Notes: a model not told the origin generated them from the letters alone. Counted from the first letter of the stretch, positions 25,816 through 33,492 are shown. The stretch is 34,597 nucleotides of DNA from Streptomyces sp. ISL-87 (GCF_018614095.1 NZ_JAGGOY010000074.1:1-34597), one strand, 5' to 3'. Numbers and translations are program-made.

Positions 25816-27318
25816 ATGACGGCAGTGCGGCAGAACACGGTCGACGGACTGGTACGGGACAGTGCACGGCGGGTCCCCGGCCGGGTGGCGGTCCGCTACC
25901 GGGAGCGGACATGGACGTACGAGGAGCTCGACGCGGCCGTCACCACCGCCGCCGCCGTCCTGCGGGAGCGGTACGGGCTGGCGGACGGCGACCGGGTCGC
26001 CACCTTCGCCCACAACTCCGACGCCTATCTCCTCGCCTTCCTCGCCTGCGCCCGGGCGGGGCTCACGCACGTCCCGGTCAACCAGAACCTCACCGGCGAG
26101 GACCTCGCGTACATCCTGGACAACTGCACGAGCTCGCTCGTCCTCGCCGATCCGGACCTGGCCGCCCGGATCCCCGACGGATACCCCGTACGGCCGCTGC
26201 GCGACGCGCCCGGCTCCTTCCTGGCGGAGCTCGACGAGCCGCTGGACTTCGCACCTGACCGCGATGCGTACGGCGTGGTGCAGCTGCTCTACACCTCCGG
26301 CACCACCGCCGTGCCCAAGGGCGCGATGATGACCCACGAGGCGCTGTGCCACGAGTACGAGAGCGCCATCACGGCGCTGGACCTGGCCGAGGGGGACCGG
26401 CCGGTGCACTCGCTGCCGCTGTACCACTCGGCGCAGATGCACGTGTTCCTGCTGCCGTACCTGGCCGTGGGCGCCGAGAACACCATCCTGGACGCGCCGG
26501 TCGCCGAGGAGATCTTCGACCTGGTGGAGGCCGGGCGGGCGGACAGCCTGTTCGCCCCGCCGACGGTGTGGATCGGGCTGGCCAACCACCCCGATTTCGT
26601 CCGGCGGGAGCTGGGCGGGCTGCGCAAGGCGTACTACGGGGCCTCGGTCATGCCGGTGCCGGTCCTGGAGCGGCTGCGGGAGCGGCTGCCCGGGCTGGGC
26701 TTCTACAACTGCTTCGGCCAGAGCGAGATCGGGCCGCTGGCCACGGTGCTCGGGCCGCACGAGCACGAGGGGCGGATGGACTCCTGCGGGCTGCCGGTGC
26801 GCCATGTCGAGGCGAAGGTCGTCGACGAGGACGGGCGGGACGTCCCGGACGGTACGCCCGGCGAGGTGGTGTACCGCTCGCCCCAGCTGTGCCTGGGCTA
26901 CTGGAACGATCCGGAGGCGACCAAGAAGGCCTTCCGGGACGGCTGGTTCCGGTCCGGTGACCTCGCGGTGCGGGACTCGGAGGGCTACTTCACGGTCGTG
27001 GACCGGGTGAAGGACGTCATCAACTCGGGCGGGGTCCTGGTCGCCTCCCGGCAGGTGGAGGACGCCCTGTACACCCATCCGGGGGTGGCCGAGGCGGCGG
27101 TGGTGGGCCTGCCCGACCCGCGGTGGATCGAGGCCGTCACGGCGGTGGTGGTGCCCCGCGGCGAGGTGACGGAGGCGGAGCTGATGGCGTACGCCAGGGA
27201 GAGGCTGGCCCACTTCAAGGCCCCGAAGCGGGTGATCTTCGTGGACGCCCTGCCGCGCAACGCCAGCGGCAAGATCCTCAAGCGGGAGCTGCGGGACCGG
27301 TTCAGCCGGCCCGACTGA
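25816..27318 (+). CDS. Acyl-CoA synthetase/AMP-dependent ligase
   Basis: A 500-residue ANL-family ligase. The P-loop is LLYTSGTTAVPKGAMMTH at about residues 157-174; an alanine stands where the usual TSGTTGxPKG has its glycine. Downstream are LPLYHSAQMHVFLLPYLAVGA near 200, GFYNCFGQSEIGPLATVLG (A5) near 295, WFRSGDLAVRDSEGYFTVVDRVKDVINSGGVLVASRQVED near 377-415, and the adenylation lysine in PRNASGKILKRELR near 485. It activates a carboxylic acid to acyl-CoA. The ATG at 25816 has GAGGAT upstream. It is divergent from the acylase, which releases fatty acids outside the cell, so it might activate that product; this is inference only. It faces the YihY gene. Confidence 0.9.
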   Translation: MTAVRQNTVDGLVRDSARRVPGRVAVRYRERTWTYEELDAAVTTAAAVLRERYGLADGDRVATFAHNSDAYLLAFLACARAGLTHVPVNQNLTGEDLAYILDNCTSSLVLADPDLAARIPDGYPVRPLRDAPGSFLAELDEPLDFAPDRDAYGVVQLLYTSGTTAVPKGAMMTHEALCHEYESAITALDLAEGDRPVHSLPLYHSAQMHVFLLPYLAVGAENTILDAPVAEEIFDLVEAGRADSLFAPPTVWIGLANHPDFVRRELGGLRKAYYGASVMPVPVLERLRERLPGLGFYNCFGQSEIGPLATVLGPHEHEGRMDSCGLPVRHVEAKVVDEDGRDVPDGTPGEVVYRSPQLCLGYWNDPEATKKAFRDGWFRSGDLAVRDSEGYFTVVDRVKDVINSGGVLVASRQVEDALYTHPGVAEAAVVGLPDPRWIEAVTAVVVPRGEVTEAELMAYARERLAHFKAPKRVIFVDALPRNASGKILKRELRDRFSRPD

Positions 27319-27424
27319 CCGGCCGTCGCGTCGCCGGCGGGCCGTATTCGCGTGCCGTCGAGCCGCGACCGCCTACGCTCGGCGCGCTGCGGCTCCTGTG
27401 GCCGGTCATGGGACGGCCGGTGCG

Positions 27425-28255
27425 CTACGGCTGCTCCTCGGGCAGCAGACCGGAATGGCGGAACCGGCGCAGGGTGAGGCGTTCGTGGAGGAGGCGGCCG
27501 ACGAGCGCTCCGCCGTAGACGACGAACCCGACGCCGACGAGCCAGGACTGGACGACCAGCAGGGTTCCGAAGGGGCCGTACGTCACGGCGTTGGAGGCGA
27601 TCAGCGGGGAGAACACCAGCTGGGAGAAGACCCGCAGGCCGAGCAGGCCCACGCTGGTCGCGACCGCCCCCGGGAGCAGGGCCCGCCAGCGGACCCGGCC
27701 CCCGAGAAGCAGGCGCTGGGACCCCCAGAAGAACAGGCAGGTGCCGAGGAGGTCGCCGGTGGTGCCGAGGGAGGTGCCGAGCGCGTCGTCGGCCGGGGAG
27801 GGGATCTCGACGAGCAGGGCGAGGTAGCAGACGAGCAGGGCGAGCCAGACGACGTGCCGCCACATGGTGTGCCAGCGGGCGGTCGGCAGGTCCCACACCT
27901 TCTCGTACCCGGTCTGCACCGCCGAGCCGAAGGTCAGGCCGAACACCGCGAGGGCGGCGAGACCGAAGGCGGTGGTCCGCTCCAGCGCCAGGTCCGCCGC
28001 GCTGAACAGCATCTCGACCCGGGCCCGCGAGGCCTCCGTCACCCCGAGGGCCTGGCCGAGCCAGCGGCCGAAGCCCGAGCCGCTGCCGGGGGCGGCGGCG
28101 GCCACGACCACCAGCAGCGGCACCAGCGTCAGGAACCCGAGGGCGGCGAAGCCCATGGCCCGGTGCATCAGCTCCATCTCACGCCCCCGGCTCCAGGCCA
28201 GCCCGGCGAGGGAGGCCTGGAGCCGGTCGTGCAGCGTCCGGGGCTTCGAGGTCAC
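27425..28255 (-). CDS. YihY/BrkB-family inner-membrane protein
   Basis: A 276-residue membrane protein with about six hydrophobic segments, of the YihY (formerly RNase BN/BrkB) family. Recognisable parts are LMHRAMGFAALGFLTLVPLLVVVAAAA near residue 29, TTAFGLAALAVFGLTFGSAVQTGYEKVWDLP near 90-120 and a C-terminal FGTLLVVQSWLVGVGFVVYGGALVGRLLHE. The charged tail is cytoplasmic. Function is unknown; a nuclease role claimed earlier for E. coli YihY is not accepted. The GTG at 28255 is chosen because the family starts close before the first basic stretch and the longer frame runs through repeats and the tautomerase gene. It lies 145 bp downstream of the tautomerase on the same strand. Confidence 0.85.
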   Translation of the reverse strand: MTSKPRTLHDRLQASLAGLAWSRGREMELMHRAMGFAALGFLTLVPLLVVVAAAAPGSGSGFGRWLGQALGVTEASRARVEMLFSAADLALERTTAFGLAALAVFGLTFGSAVQTGYEKVWDLPTARWHTMWRHVVWLALLVCYLALLVEIPSPADDALGTSLGTTGDLLGTCLFFWGSQRLLLGGRVRWRALLPGAVATSVGLLGLRVFSQLVFSPLIASNAVTYGPFGTLLVVQSWLVGVGFVVYGGALVGRLLHERLTLRRFRHSGLLPEEQP

Positions 28256-28310
28256 GCAGAGTGGCCTACCCGGGAGCGCGCCGCGTGCCCCGGCGGACCC
28301 CGGGAAGTGG

Positions 28311-28349
28311 GCCCGAAGGGGTGGTTTCACGAGGCCCGAAGGGGTGGTT
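28311..28349. repeat. 16-bp direct repeat, two copies
   Basis: GCCCGAAGGGGTGGTT occurs at 28311-28326 and 28334-28349 (23-bp period), about 55-95 bp upstream of the YihY start and just after the tautomerase gene. It could be a duplicated promoter element; no palindrome is evident. Confidence 0.85.
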
Positions 28350-28400
28350 CCACACGTCCGCGCGGACGACATGCCCGGCGCTCCGCCTGGCCACGTTCCG

Positions 28401-28604
28401 TCAGCGCGGGGTGCGGCGGTACTCCTCGGTCGGTACGCCGCCCACACCCCAGTCCTCCAGGGCGACCTCGTCGATGAGGACGAAGGTGGTGGCCGGGTTC
28501 TTGTCGAGGACCCGGACGAGGAGGTCCGTGACTCCGGCGATGATCTCGGCCTTCTGGGCGGCGGTGGCGCCTTCGCGGGTGATCTTCACATTGACGTACG
28601 GCAT
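28401..28604 (-). CDS. 4-oxalocrotonate tautomerase-family protein
   Basis: A 67-residue small tautomerase. It begins MPYVNVKITREGATAAQKAEIIAGVTDLL; after removal of Met, Pro1 is the catalytic base of this family. The central NPATTFVLIDEVALEDWGVGG segment is also standard (VxIxEvxxxnWgxgG). Members interconvert enol and keto tautomers and act as hexamers or dimers. The gene follows the SDR gene by 48 bp on the same strand, so the two are probably one operon under the divergent LysR regulator. The final residues (EEYRRTPR) are a common tail in actinobacterial homologues. Confidence 0.92.
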   Translation of the reverse strand: MPYVNVKITREGATAAQKAEIIAGVTDLLVRVLDKNPATTFVLIDEVALEDWGVGGVPTEEYRRTPR

Positions 28605-28652
28605 GGTGTGCGGCGAGTCCTCTCGTGGCGGCGGATCGGATCCGGCGGGTGG

Positions 28653-29402
28653 TCAGGCGCGGCCGGTGACATGGCCGCCGTCCACGCGCAGGGCGTGGCC
28701 GGTGACGAACTCGGCGTCCGCGAGGTAGAGGACGGCTTCGGAGATCTCGGAGACCTCGCCGACCCGGTCGAGCAGGGCGAGGCCGCCGAAGGAGTCCACG
28801 TCGGCGCCCGCGTGCAGCGGCGTGCGGATGATGCCCGGCGCCACGAGGTTGACGCGGATGCCGTCGGCCGCGAGCTCGGCGGCCAGGCTCGTGGTCAGCC
28901 CGTGCACGCCGGCCTTGCTCACCACCGGCGCGGAGGCCGGGTAGCCCGCCAGGCCGTGGTCCACCAGGACGGTGCCGATGTTGACGATGCTGCCGCCGCG
29001 CCCCTGCTCGCGCACGGCCCGCACGAAGGCCTGCGTGGTGAGGTAGGTGCCCTTGAGGTTGTGGGTGAGGAAACCGTCCAGCTCCTCCTCCGTGACGTCC
29101 GTGAAGGGGCGGGGGGCGAAGGTGCCGGCGTTGTTGACGAGGACGTCCAACCCGCCGAACCGGTCGAGGGCGGTACGGACGAGGGTCTCGCCGGTCGCGC
29201 GGTCGGCGATGGTGCCCGCGACCCAGGCGGTGCGCTCCGGGTGGCCGAGGCCGGCGGCGGCCTTGGCGAGGCGGTCGGCGTCGCGGCCGTTGAGGACGAC
29301 ATTGGCTCCGGCGGCGAGGAAGGCGCGGGCGATGTCCAGGCCGATGCCGCTGGAGGAGCCGGTGACTACTGCGGTGCGGGTGCTGGTGCTGGTCTCGGAC
29401 AT
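28653..29402 (-). CDS. Short-chain dehydrogenase/reductase-family protein with altered active site
   Basis: A 249-residue classical-SDR-fold protein. The cofactor motif TAVVTGSSSGIGLDIARAF (residues about 10-28), VLNGRD near 37, and LDVLVNNAGTF near 84-94 are normal. The catalytic segment is not: where most SDRs have SAYxASKAG, this one reads SAPVVSKAG, so the expected Tyr is Pro, while the Lys remains. The upstream catalytic Ser position reads NIGT instead of NISS. A nearby Tyr (GYPASA) is not spaced for YxxxK. It may be a non-catalytic or mechanistically different member. It heads a two-gene operon with the tautomerase and is divergent from a LysR regulator, 140 bp away. Confidence 0.88.
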   Translation of the reverse strand: MSETSTSTRTAVVTGSSSGIGLDIARAFLAAGANVVLNGRDADRLAKAAAGLGHPERTAWVAGTIADRATGETLVRTALDRFGGLDVLVNNAGTFAPRPFTDVTEEELDGFLTHNLKGTYLTTQAFVRAVREQGRGGSIVNIGTVLVDHGLAGYPASAPVVSKAGVHGLTTSLAAELAADGIRVNLVAPGIIRTPLHAGADVDSFGGLALLDRVGEVSEISEAVLYLADAEFVTGHALRVDGGHVTGRA

Positions 29403-29434
29403 GGTTCAACTGCCTTTCGGGGCTGCTCGGTTCG

Positions 29435-29475
29435 GTGGCACCTCGTCCCGGTCGGTCGGTCCGACGAGGTGACAC
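29435..29475. promoter_or_regulatory. Long inverted repeat in the SDR-LysR divergent region
   Basis: GTGGCACCTCGTC (29435-29447) and GACGAGGTGACAC (29463-29475) pair at 12 of 13 positions around a 15-nt loop made of GGTC repeats. It begins 33 bp upstream of the SDR start, so it is in the SDR leader or promoter. It may be an operator or a leader hairpin. Confidence 0.55.
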
Positions 29476-29483
29476 CAGAAATG

Positions 29484-29502
29484 TATGAGCGGCGAACTCA
29501 TA
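29484..29502. promoter_or_regulatory. LysR-type binding site candidate
   Basis: TATGAG-CGGCGAA-CTCATA is a perfect 6+7+6 inverted repeat containing the T-N11-A pattern of LysR-family sites. It lies midway between the divergent SDR and LysR genes, in an AT-richer patch, which is where an autoregulatory LysR protein normally binds. Confidence 0.65.
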
Positions 29503-29527
29503 ACACCACGACGGAATTTGAAGCATG

Positions 29528-29534
29528 TAATAAT
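29528..29534 (+). promoter_or_regulatory. Probable -10 element of the LysR gene
   Basis: TAATAAT lies eight bases before the ATG at 29543 in an otherwise GC-rich genome, with no Shine-Dalgarno sequence in between. It fits a leaderless or near-leaderless transcript. Confidence 0.5.
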
Positions 29535-29542
29535 CCAGCGTT

Positions 29543-30466
29543 ATGGATGTGGATCTGCGTGACCTGGAACTCCTGACCGCGACCGCCGACGCCGGCTCGC
29601 TCACCGCGGCAGCCGAGCGGCTCTTCGTGAGCCAGCCCGCCCTCAGCCAGCGGCTGACCCGGCTGGAGGACCGGCTGGGGATGCAGCTGTTCGACCGGGT
29701 GGGCCGCCGCCTGGTACCGAACGCGGCAGGCCGCAGGATGCTGGTCGCCTCACACCACATCCTGGGTGAACTGGAGTCGGCCACCCGCGATCTGCGGGAG
29801 ATGCGCGACGGCCGGGACCGCCGGGTGCGCTTCACCGCGCAGTGCAGCACCACCTTCCAGTGGCTGCCGCCGGTATTGCGCGCGTTCCGGGAGCGGGAGC
29901 CGGACGCCGAGGTGCGGATCGAGGCGGTCGCCGACGACGCGCCGATCCCGGCGCTGCTCGCCGACCTCGTCGATGTCGCCCTGGTCACCAAGCCGGACGT
30001 GCAGATGGACCGGGTGGAGCTGATCCCGCTGTTCGAGGACGAGATGGTGGCCGTGGTGCCGGCCGGGCACGCCTGGGCTTCGCGCAAGCATGTGACCGCC
30101 AGGGACTTCGACGGGGTGGACCTGGTCCTGTATGACGTCTACGACCAGAACCGGATCCCCTCCTACCCGCTGCCGATCCCCGCGCAGGCACGCCCCGGCC
30201 GGATCACCACCATGCCCCTGGTCACCGACCTGGTGATTGAGATGGCGGCGGGCGGCCAGGGCGTCACCGTCCTGCCGAACTGGGTCGCGGCGCCCTACGT
30301 GGCCTCCCACGGGCTCGTGCTGGTCCGGATCGGTGCCAAGCCCCTCGCGCGCACCTGGTTCTGCGCCACCCGCCCCGGCCCCCGGCCACCCCACCTGGAC
30401 GCCTTCGTCGAGGAACTGGTAGCCCGCCTCGGCCGCCCAGCGCAGAACCCCCTGGCCGCGGCCTAG
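29543..30466 (+). CDS. LysR-family transcriptional regulator
   Basis: A 307-residue LysR regulator. The N-terminal HTH is textbook (LRDLELLTATADAGSLTAAAERLFVSQPALSQRLTRLEDRLGMQLFDR, residues about 5-52), then a linker helix and a two-lobed effector domain (VRFTAQCSTTFQWLPPVLRAFREREPDAEV near 92-122; LVTDLVIEMAAGGQGVTVLPNWVAAPYV near 228-255), which resembles the MetR/CbbR branch. It is divergent from the SDR-tautomerase operon across a region that holds a perfect T-N11-A inverted repeat, so it probably activates that operon and represses itself. Its inducer is unknown. Confidence 0.94.
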   Translation: MDVDLRDLELLTATADAGSLTAAAERLFVSQPALSQRLTRLEDRLGMQLFDRVGRRLVPNAAGRRMLVASHHILGELESATRDLREMRDGRDRRVRFTAQCSTTFQWLPPVLRAFREREPDAEVRIEAVADDAPIPALLADLVDVALVTKPDVQMDRVELIPLFEDEMVAVVPAGHAWASRKHVTARDFDGVDLVLYDVYDQNRIPSYPLPIPAQARPGRITTMPLVTDLVIEMAAGGQGVTVLPNWVAAPYVASHGLVLVRIGAKPLARTWFCATRPGPRPPHLDAFVEELVARLGRPAQNPLAAA

Positions 30467-30594
30467 GAGGTCCGGTCGATCGCCGGCGACTTTCGCGATC
30501 GGCCGCCTGTCGTACGGAAACTGAGTTGCCGTGGCGCCGCCGCTCGGTGAGGCTGCCCGGACAGCCGCCGAGCCGCGCCCGTGGGGGGATGCCG

Positions 30595-31356
30595 ATGCTG
30601 ACCGACGCCGAGATTGAGTCCTTCGTCGCGGACGGTTTCGTCCGCGTCCCGGGGGCCGTCCCCAGCGTCACGGTGGAGGATTGCCGCGCGCAGTTGTGGG
30701 AGGCGAGTGGCTGCTCCCCCGATGACCCCGGGAGCTGGACCGAGCCGGTCGTGCGGATTGGCGGCATGGCCACTCCGGCGTTCCGCGAGGCGGCCAACAC
30801 CCCGGCGCTGCACGAGGCCTACGACCAGTTGGTGGGAGCGGGGCGCTGGCGTGCTCCGCTCGGGCTGGGCACCTTCCCGCTCCGCTTTCCGAGCGAGAAG
30901 GATCCCGGTGACGACGGCTGGTACCTCGACGCGGGCTGGACCGCGGAGACGGGGGAGTACCGGGTAAACCTGCGTTCGCGCGGACGCTCGCTGCTGATGC
31001 TGTTCCTCTTCACCGACGTCGGCCCGGACGATGCGCCGACCCGCATCCGGGTCGGCTCGCACCTGGATCTGCCGCCGCTGCTTGCCGACGCGGGCGAGGA
31101 GGGGCGGGCGTGGTTCCCGTTGTGCGCGGAGGCCGTTCCGGCCTCGGCGGGCCGCCGCGAGGTGGCCGCCGCCGGGGAGGCCGGGGACGTGTTCCTCTGC
31201 CACCCCTTCCTGATCCACGCCGCCCAGCGGCACGGCGGGAGCACACCGCGGTTCCTCGCCCAGCCGCCGCTGGAGCCGACCGGCCTGCTCGACCTGGACG
31301 GCCCGGCGCCGTCGCCCGTCGAACGGGCCGTGCTGGCCGGCTTGCGCCGTAGCTGA
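30595..31356 (+). CDS. Phytanoyl-CoA dioxygenase-like protein with altered iron ligand
   Basis: A 253-residue protein of the PhyH-like Fe(II)/2-oxoglutarate dioxygenase family, with the jelly-roll features INTACT late: LLMLFLFTDVGPDDAPTRIRVGSHLDLPPLL near residues 130-160 and the distal His/Arg segment LCHPFLIHAAQRHGGSTPRFLAQPPLE near 200-225. The first half of the HxD iron motif is changed: GWYLDAGW near residue 108 has Tyr where relatives have His, while the Asp remains. This should weaken or abolish iron binding, or create a variant site. The ATG at 30595 has a G-run (GGGGGG) about eight bases upstream; the ATG at 30589 is too close to it. The gene is alone between the LysR gene and the FBP gene. 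Confidence 0.82.
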   Translation: MLTDAEIESFVADGFVRVPGAVPSVTVEDCRAQLWEASGCSPDDPGSWTEPVVRIGGMATPAFREAANTPALHEAYDQLVGAGRWRAPLGLGTFPLRFPSEKDPGDDGWYLDAGWTAETGEYRVNLRSRGRSLLMLFLFTDVGPDDAPTRIRVGSHLDLPPLLADAGEEGRAWFPLCAEAVPASAGRREVAAAGEAGDVFLCHPFLIHAAQRHGGSTPRFLAQPPLEPTGLLDLDGPAPSPVERAVLAGLRRS

Positions 31357-31415
31357 GGGCGCAAACGTTCCGCAGGTGGGAACCATGCAGTGCCCTGGGG
31401 AGTGTCCGGTCGATC

Positions 31416-31652
31416 ATGTGCTCCCGTTGGAGGTCCTGGCCGCGGCCGGCGCGGCGCGTGAGAGCGACGGGAACTTGGCGGTGGACTCCACGGTGCCATC
31501 AGCAAGCTGTCTTCCTCGTCATCGTCATCGTCACCGCTGCCGCCCTGGTCATCTGGCTTCGCACGTGGTCGGCTGCTCGACAAGCGCCTGGGAAATATCG
31601 GATGACCGCACTCCGTATGCCCACGTATCGTGCACCCACATGGAACCGCTGA
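31416..31652 (+). CDS. Possible small single-pass membrane protein (doubtful)
   Basis: This 78-codon frame in the gap before the FBP gene contains one convincing hydrophobic helix (AVFLVIVIVTAAALVIWL) followed by a basic segment (RTWSAARQAPGKYR), the usual inside-positive arrangement. The first 27 residues are Arg/Trp/Pro-rich and look like noise, so the real start may be further in. The frame overlaps the start of the FBP gene and has no clear ribosome site. The helix comes from a CGTCATCGTCATC simple repeat, which may be chance. Confidence 0.2.
   Translation: MCSRWRSWPRPARRVRATGTWRWTPRCHQQAVFLVIVIVTAAALVIWLRTWSAARQAPGKYRMTALRMPTYRAPTWNR
31626..31631 (+). promoter_or_regulatory. Probable -10 element of the FBP-domain gene
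   Basis: TATCGT (TANNNT form) lies eight bases before the ATG at 31640 with no Shine-Dalgarno sequence, suggesting a leaderless or very short leader. Confidence 0.45.
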
Positions 31653-32143
31653 CCGAGAAACAGATCCGTTCGTCGTTCGTGAACTGCACGAAGGGTGAAG
31701 TGGCCCGGCTGAAGCTGCCGCTGGACTTCGCCGAACTGCCTTGGGAGCAGCTTGACTTCCTCGGCTGGGTGGACCCGGGCGCCCCTCTGCGCGCTCACAT
31801 AGTGAGCCCGGGCACAGACGGTTCCCCTGTCGGCATCACCCTGCGTGTCCCCGGCGCCAACCGCACCAGCGCCCTGAAGTCCAGCATCTGCCAGATCTGC
31901 CTGACCGGCCACGCAGCCTCAGGCGTCGCCCTTCTCGTCGCCCCCCTCGCCGGGGCCCGCGGCCGGGAGGGCAACACCGTGGGGACCTACATCTGCGCCG
32001 ACATCGCCTGCTCCCTCTACATCCGGGGCAAGCGGCAGCCGAAGCTGAGGGGCGGCCGCCACGAGGAGACGCTGACCCTGGACGAGAAGATCGCCCGGGC
32101 CCGCGCCAACCTCGACGCCTTCGCCGCCAGGGTCGCCGGCTGA
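31640..32143 (+). CDS. FBP-domain (EF-G-binding, treble-clef zinc finger) protein
   Basis: A 167-residue protein similar to the C-terminal zinc-finger domain of FusB/FusC-type proteins and their actinobacterial relatives. It starts MEPLTEKQIRSSFVNCTKGEVARLKLP, then LPWEQLDFLGWVDPGAP, and carries the cysteines expected for zinc in SSICQICLTGHAASG (near residue 79) and TYICADIACSLYIRGKR (near 118). FusB binds EF-G and releases it from fusidic-acid-stalled ribosomes; the Streptomyces homologues are usually annotated only as FBP-domain proteins, and their role in translation is inferred from fold. The longer open frame upstream has no start support, whereas the ATG at 31640 has a -10 element just before it. 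It is convergent with the paaK gene, 12 bp away. Confidence 0.88.
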   Translation: MEPLTEKQIRSSFVNCTKGEVARLKLPLDFAELPWEQLDFLGWVDPGAPLRAHIVSPGTDGSPVGITLRVPGANRTSALKSSICQICLTGHAASGVALLVAPLAGARGREGNTVGTYICADIACSLYIRGKRQPKLRGGRHEETLTLDEKIARARANLDAFAARVAG

Positions 32144-32155
32144 CGCAGCCGCGCT

Positions 32156-33466
32156 TCAGCCGGCCTGGGGTATCTCCCGGAGGTCCATCAGCCGCTTGAT
32201 CTTGCCCACCGATCGCTCCAGGGTCTCGGGGTCGACCACCTCGACCCCGACGGAGACGCCGATGCCCTCCTTGACGGCCCGGACCACGGCGGCGGCCGCG
32301 GCCTCCCGCTGGGCGGGATCCGCTTCCCGGCGTGCCTCGACCCGTACCGTCAGGGTGTCCATCCGCCCCTCCCGGGTCAGCCGCAGCTGGAAGTGCGGGG
32401 CCAGTGAGGCCGTCCGCAGCAGGATCTCCTCGATCTGGGTCGGGTACAGATTCACCCCGCGCAGGATGATCATGTCGTCGCTGCGGCCCGTCACCTTCTC
32501 CATCCGCCGGAAGGCCGGGCGAGCGGTGCCGGGCAGCAGCCTGGTCAGGTCCCGAGTGCGGTAGCGGATGACCGGCATGGCCTCCTTGGTCAGCGAGGTG
32601 AACACCAGCTCCCCGGGCTCGCCCTCCGGCAGGACCGCGCCGGTCAGCGGATCCACCACCTCGGGGTAGAAGTGGTCCTCCCAGATGTGCAGGCCGTCCT
32701 TGGTCGAGGCGAATTCCTGCGCCACGCCCGGGCCGATCACCTCGGACAGGCCGTATATGTCCACCGCGTCGATACCCAGCCGCTCCTCGATCTCGCGGCG
32801 CATCTCCTCGGTCCAAGGCTCCGCGCCGAAGATCCCCGTTCGGAGGGAGGTGGAGCGGGGGTCTATGCCCTGGCGCTCCATCTCGTCCAGCAGGGTGAGC
32901 ATGTAGGACGGGGTCACCATGATGACCTCGGGCCGGAAGTCCTGGATCAGCCGGACCTGCCGGTCGGTCATACCGCCGGAGGCGGGGACGACCGTACAGC
33001 CCAGCCGCTCGGCTCCGTAGTGCGCGCCGAGGCCGCCGGTGAACAGGCCGTACCCGTACGCGATGTGCACCACCTGGCCGGGTCTGCCGCCCGCCGCCCG
33101 TATGGACCGGGCGACGACGTCAGCCCAGGTGGACAGGTCCCCGTCGGTGTAGCCCACGACGGTGGGCCGTCCAGTGGTGCCGCTGGAGGCGTGTATCCGG
33201 CGAACCTCGGAGCGGGGCACGGCGAACATGCCGAAGGGGTACTGGTCGCGCAGGTCGGCCTTGGTGGTGAACGGGAACAGGAACAGATCGGCCAGGGAGC
33301 GGCAGTCGTCCGGGTGCACCCCCGCCTTGTCGAAGGCCTGCCGGTAGAAGGGCACCCGGTCATAGGCGTGGTGCAGGGTCGCGCGCAGCCGCGTCAGCTG
33401 GAGCGCGGCCAGCTCGTCGCGGCTCAGCCGCTCGCTTTCATCGTGGAGATCCGCGTACGCCGTCAT
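32156..33466 (-). CDS. paaK: Phenylacetate-CoA ligase
   Basis: A 436-residue ligase that activates phenylacetate to phenylacetyl-CoA, the entry step of the aerobic phenylacetate pathway. It has the PaaK-specific opening (LTRLRATLHHAYDRVPFYRQAFDKAGVHPDDCRSLADL), a P-loop HASSGTTGRPTVVGYT at about residues 92-107, PSYMLTLLDEMERQGI near 206, the A5-like DIYGLSEVIGPGVAQEF near 240, TGRSDDMIILRGVNLYPTQIEEIL near 333-356 and the lysine in SVGKIKRLMD at the C-terminus. Length and motifs are normal. The rest of the paa pathway is not in the window. GAGGTG lies before the ATG at 33466, and a palindrome like the PaaR site lies 27 bp further upstream. Confidence 0.95.
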   Translation of the reverse strand: MTAYADLHDESERLSRDELAALQLTRLRATLHHAYDRVPFYRQAFDKAGVHPDDCRSLADLFLFPFTTKADLRDQYPFGMFAVPRSEVRRIHASSGTTGRPTVVGYTDGDLSTWADVVARSIRAAGGRPGQVVHIAYGYGLFTGGLGAHYGAERLGCTVVPASGGMTDRQVRLIQDFRPEVIMVTPSYMLTLLDEMERQGIDPRSTSLRTGIFGAEPWTEEMRREIEERLGIDAVDIYGLSEVIGPGVAQEFASTKDGLHIWEDHFYPEVVDPLTGAVLPEGEPGELVFTSLTKEAMPVIRYRTRDLTRLLPGTARPAFRRMEKVTGRSDDMIILRGVNLYPTQIEEILLRTASLAPHFQLRLTREGRMDTLTVRVEARREADPAQREAAAAAVVRAVKEGIGVSVGVEVVDPETLERSVGKIKRLMDLREIPQAG

Positions 33467-33492
33467 GCCGTCACCTCGCTGTGAGTCGCCCG

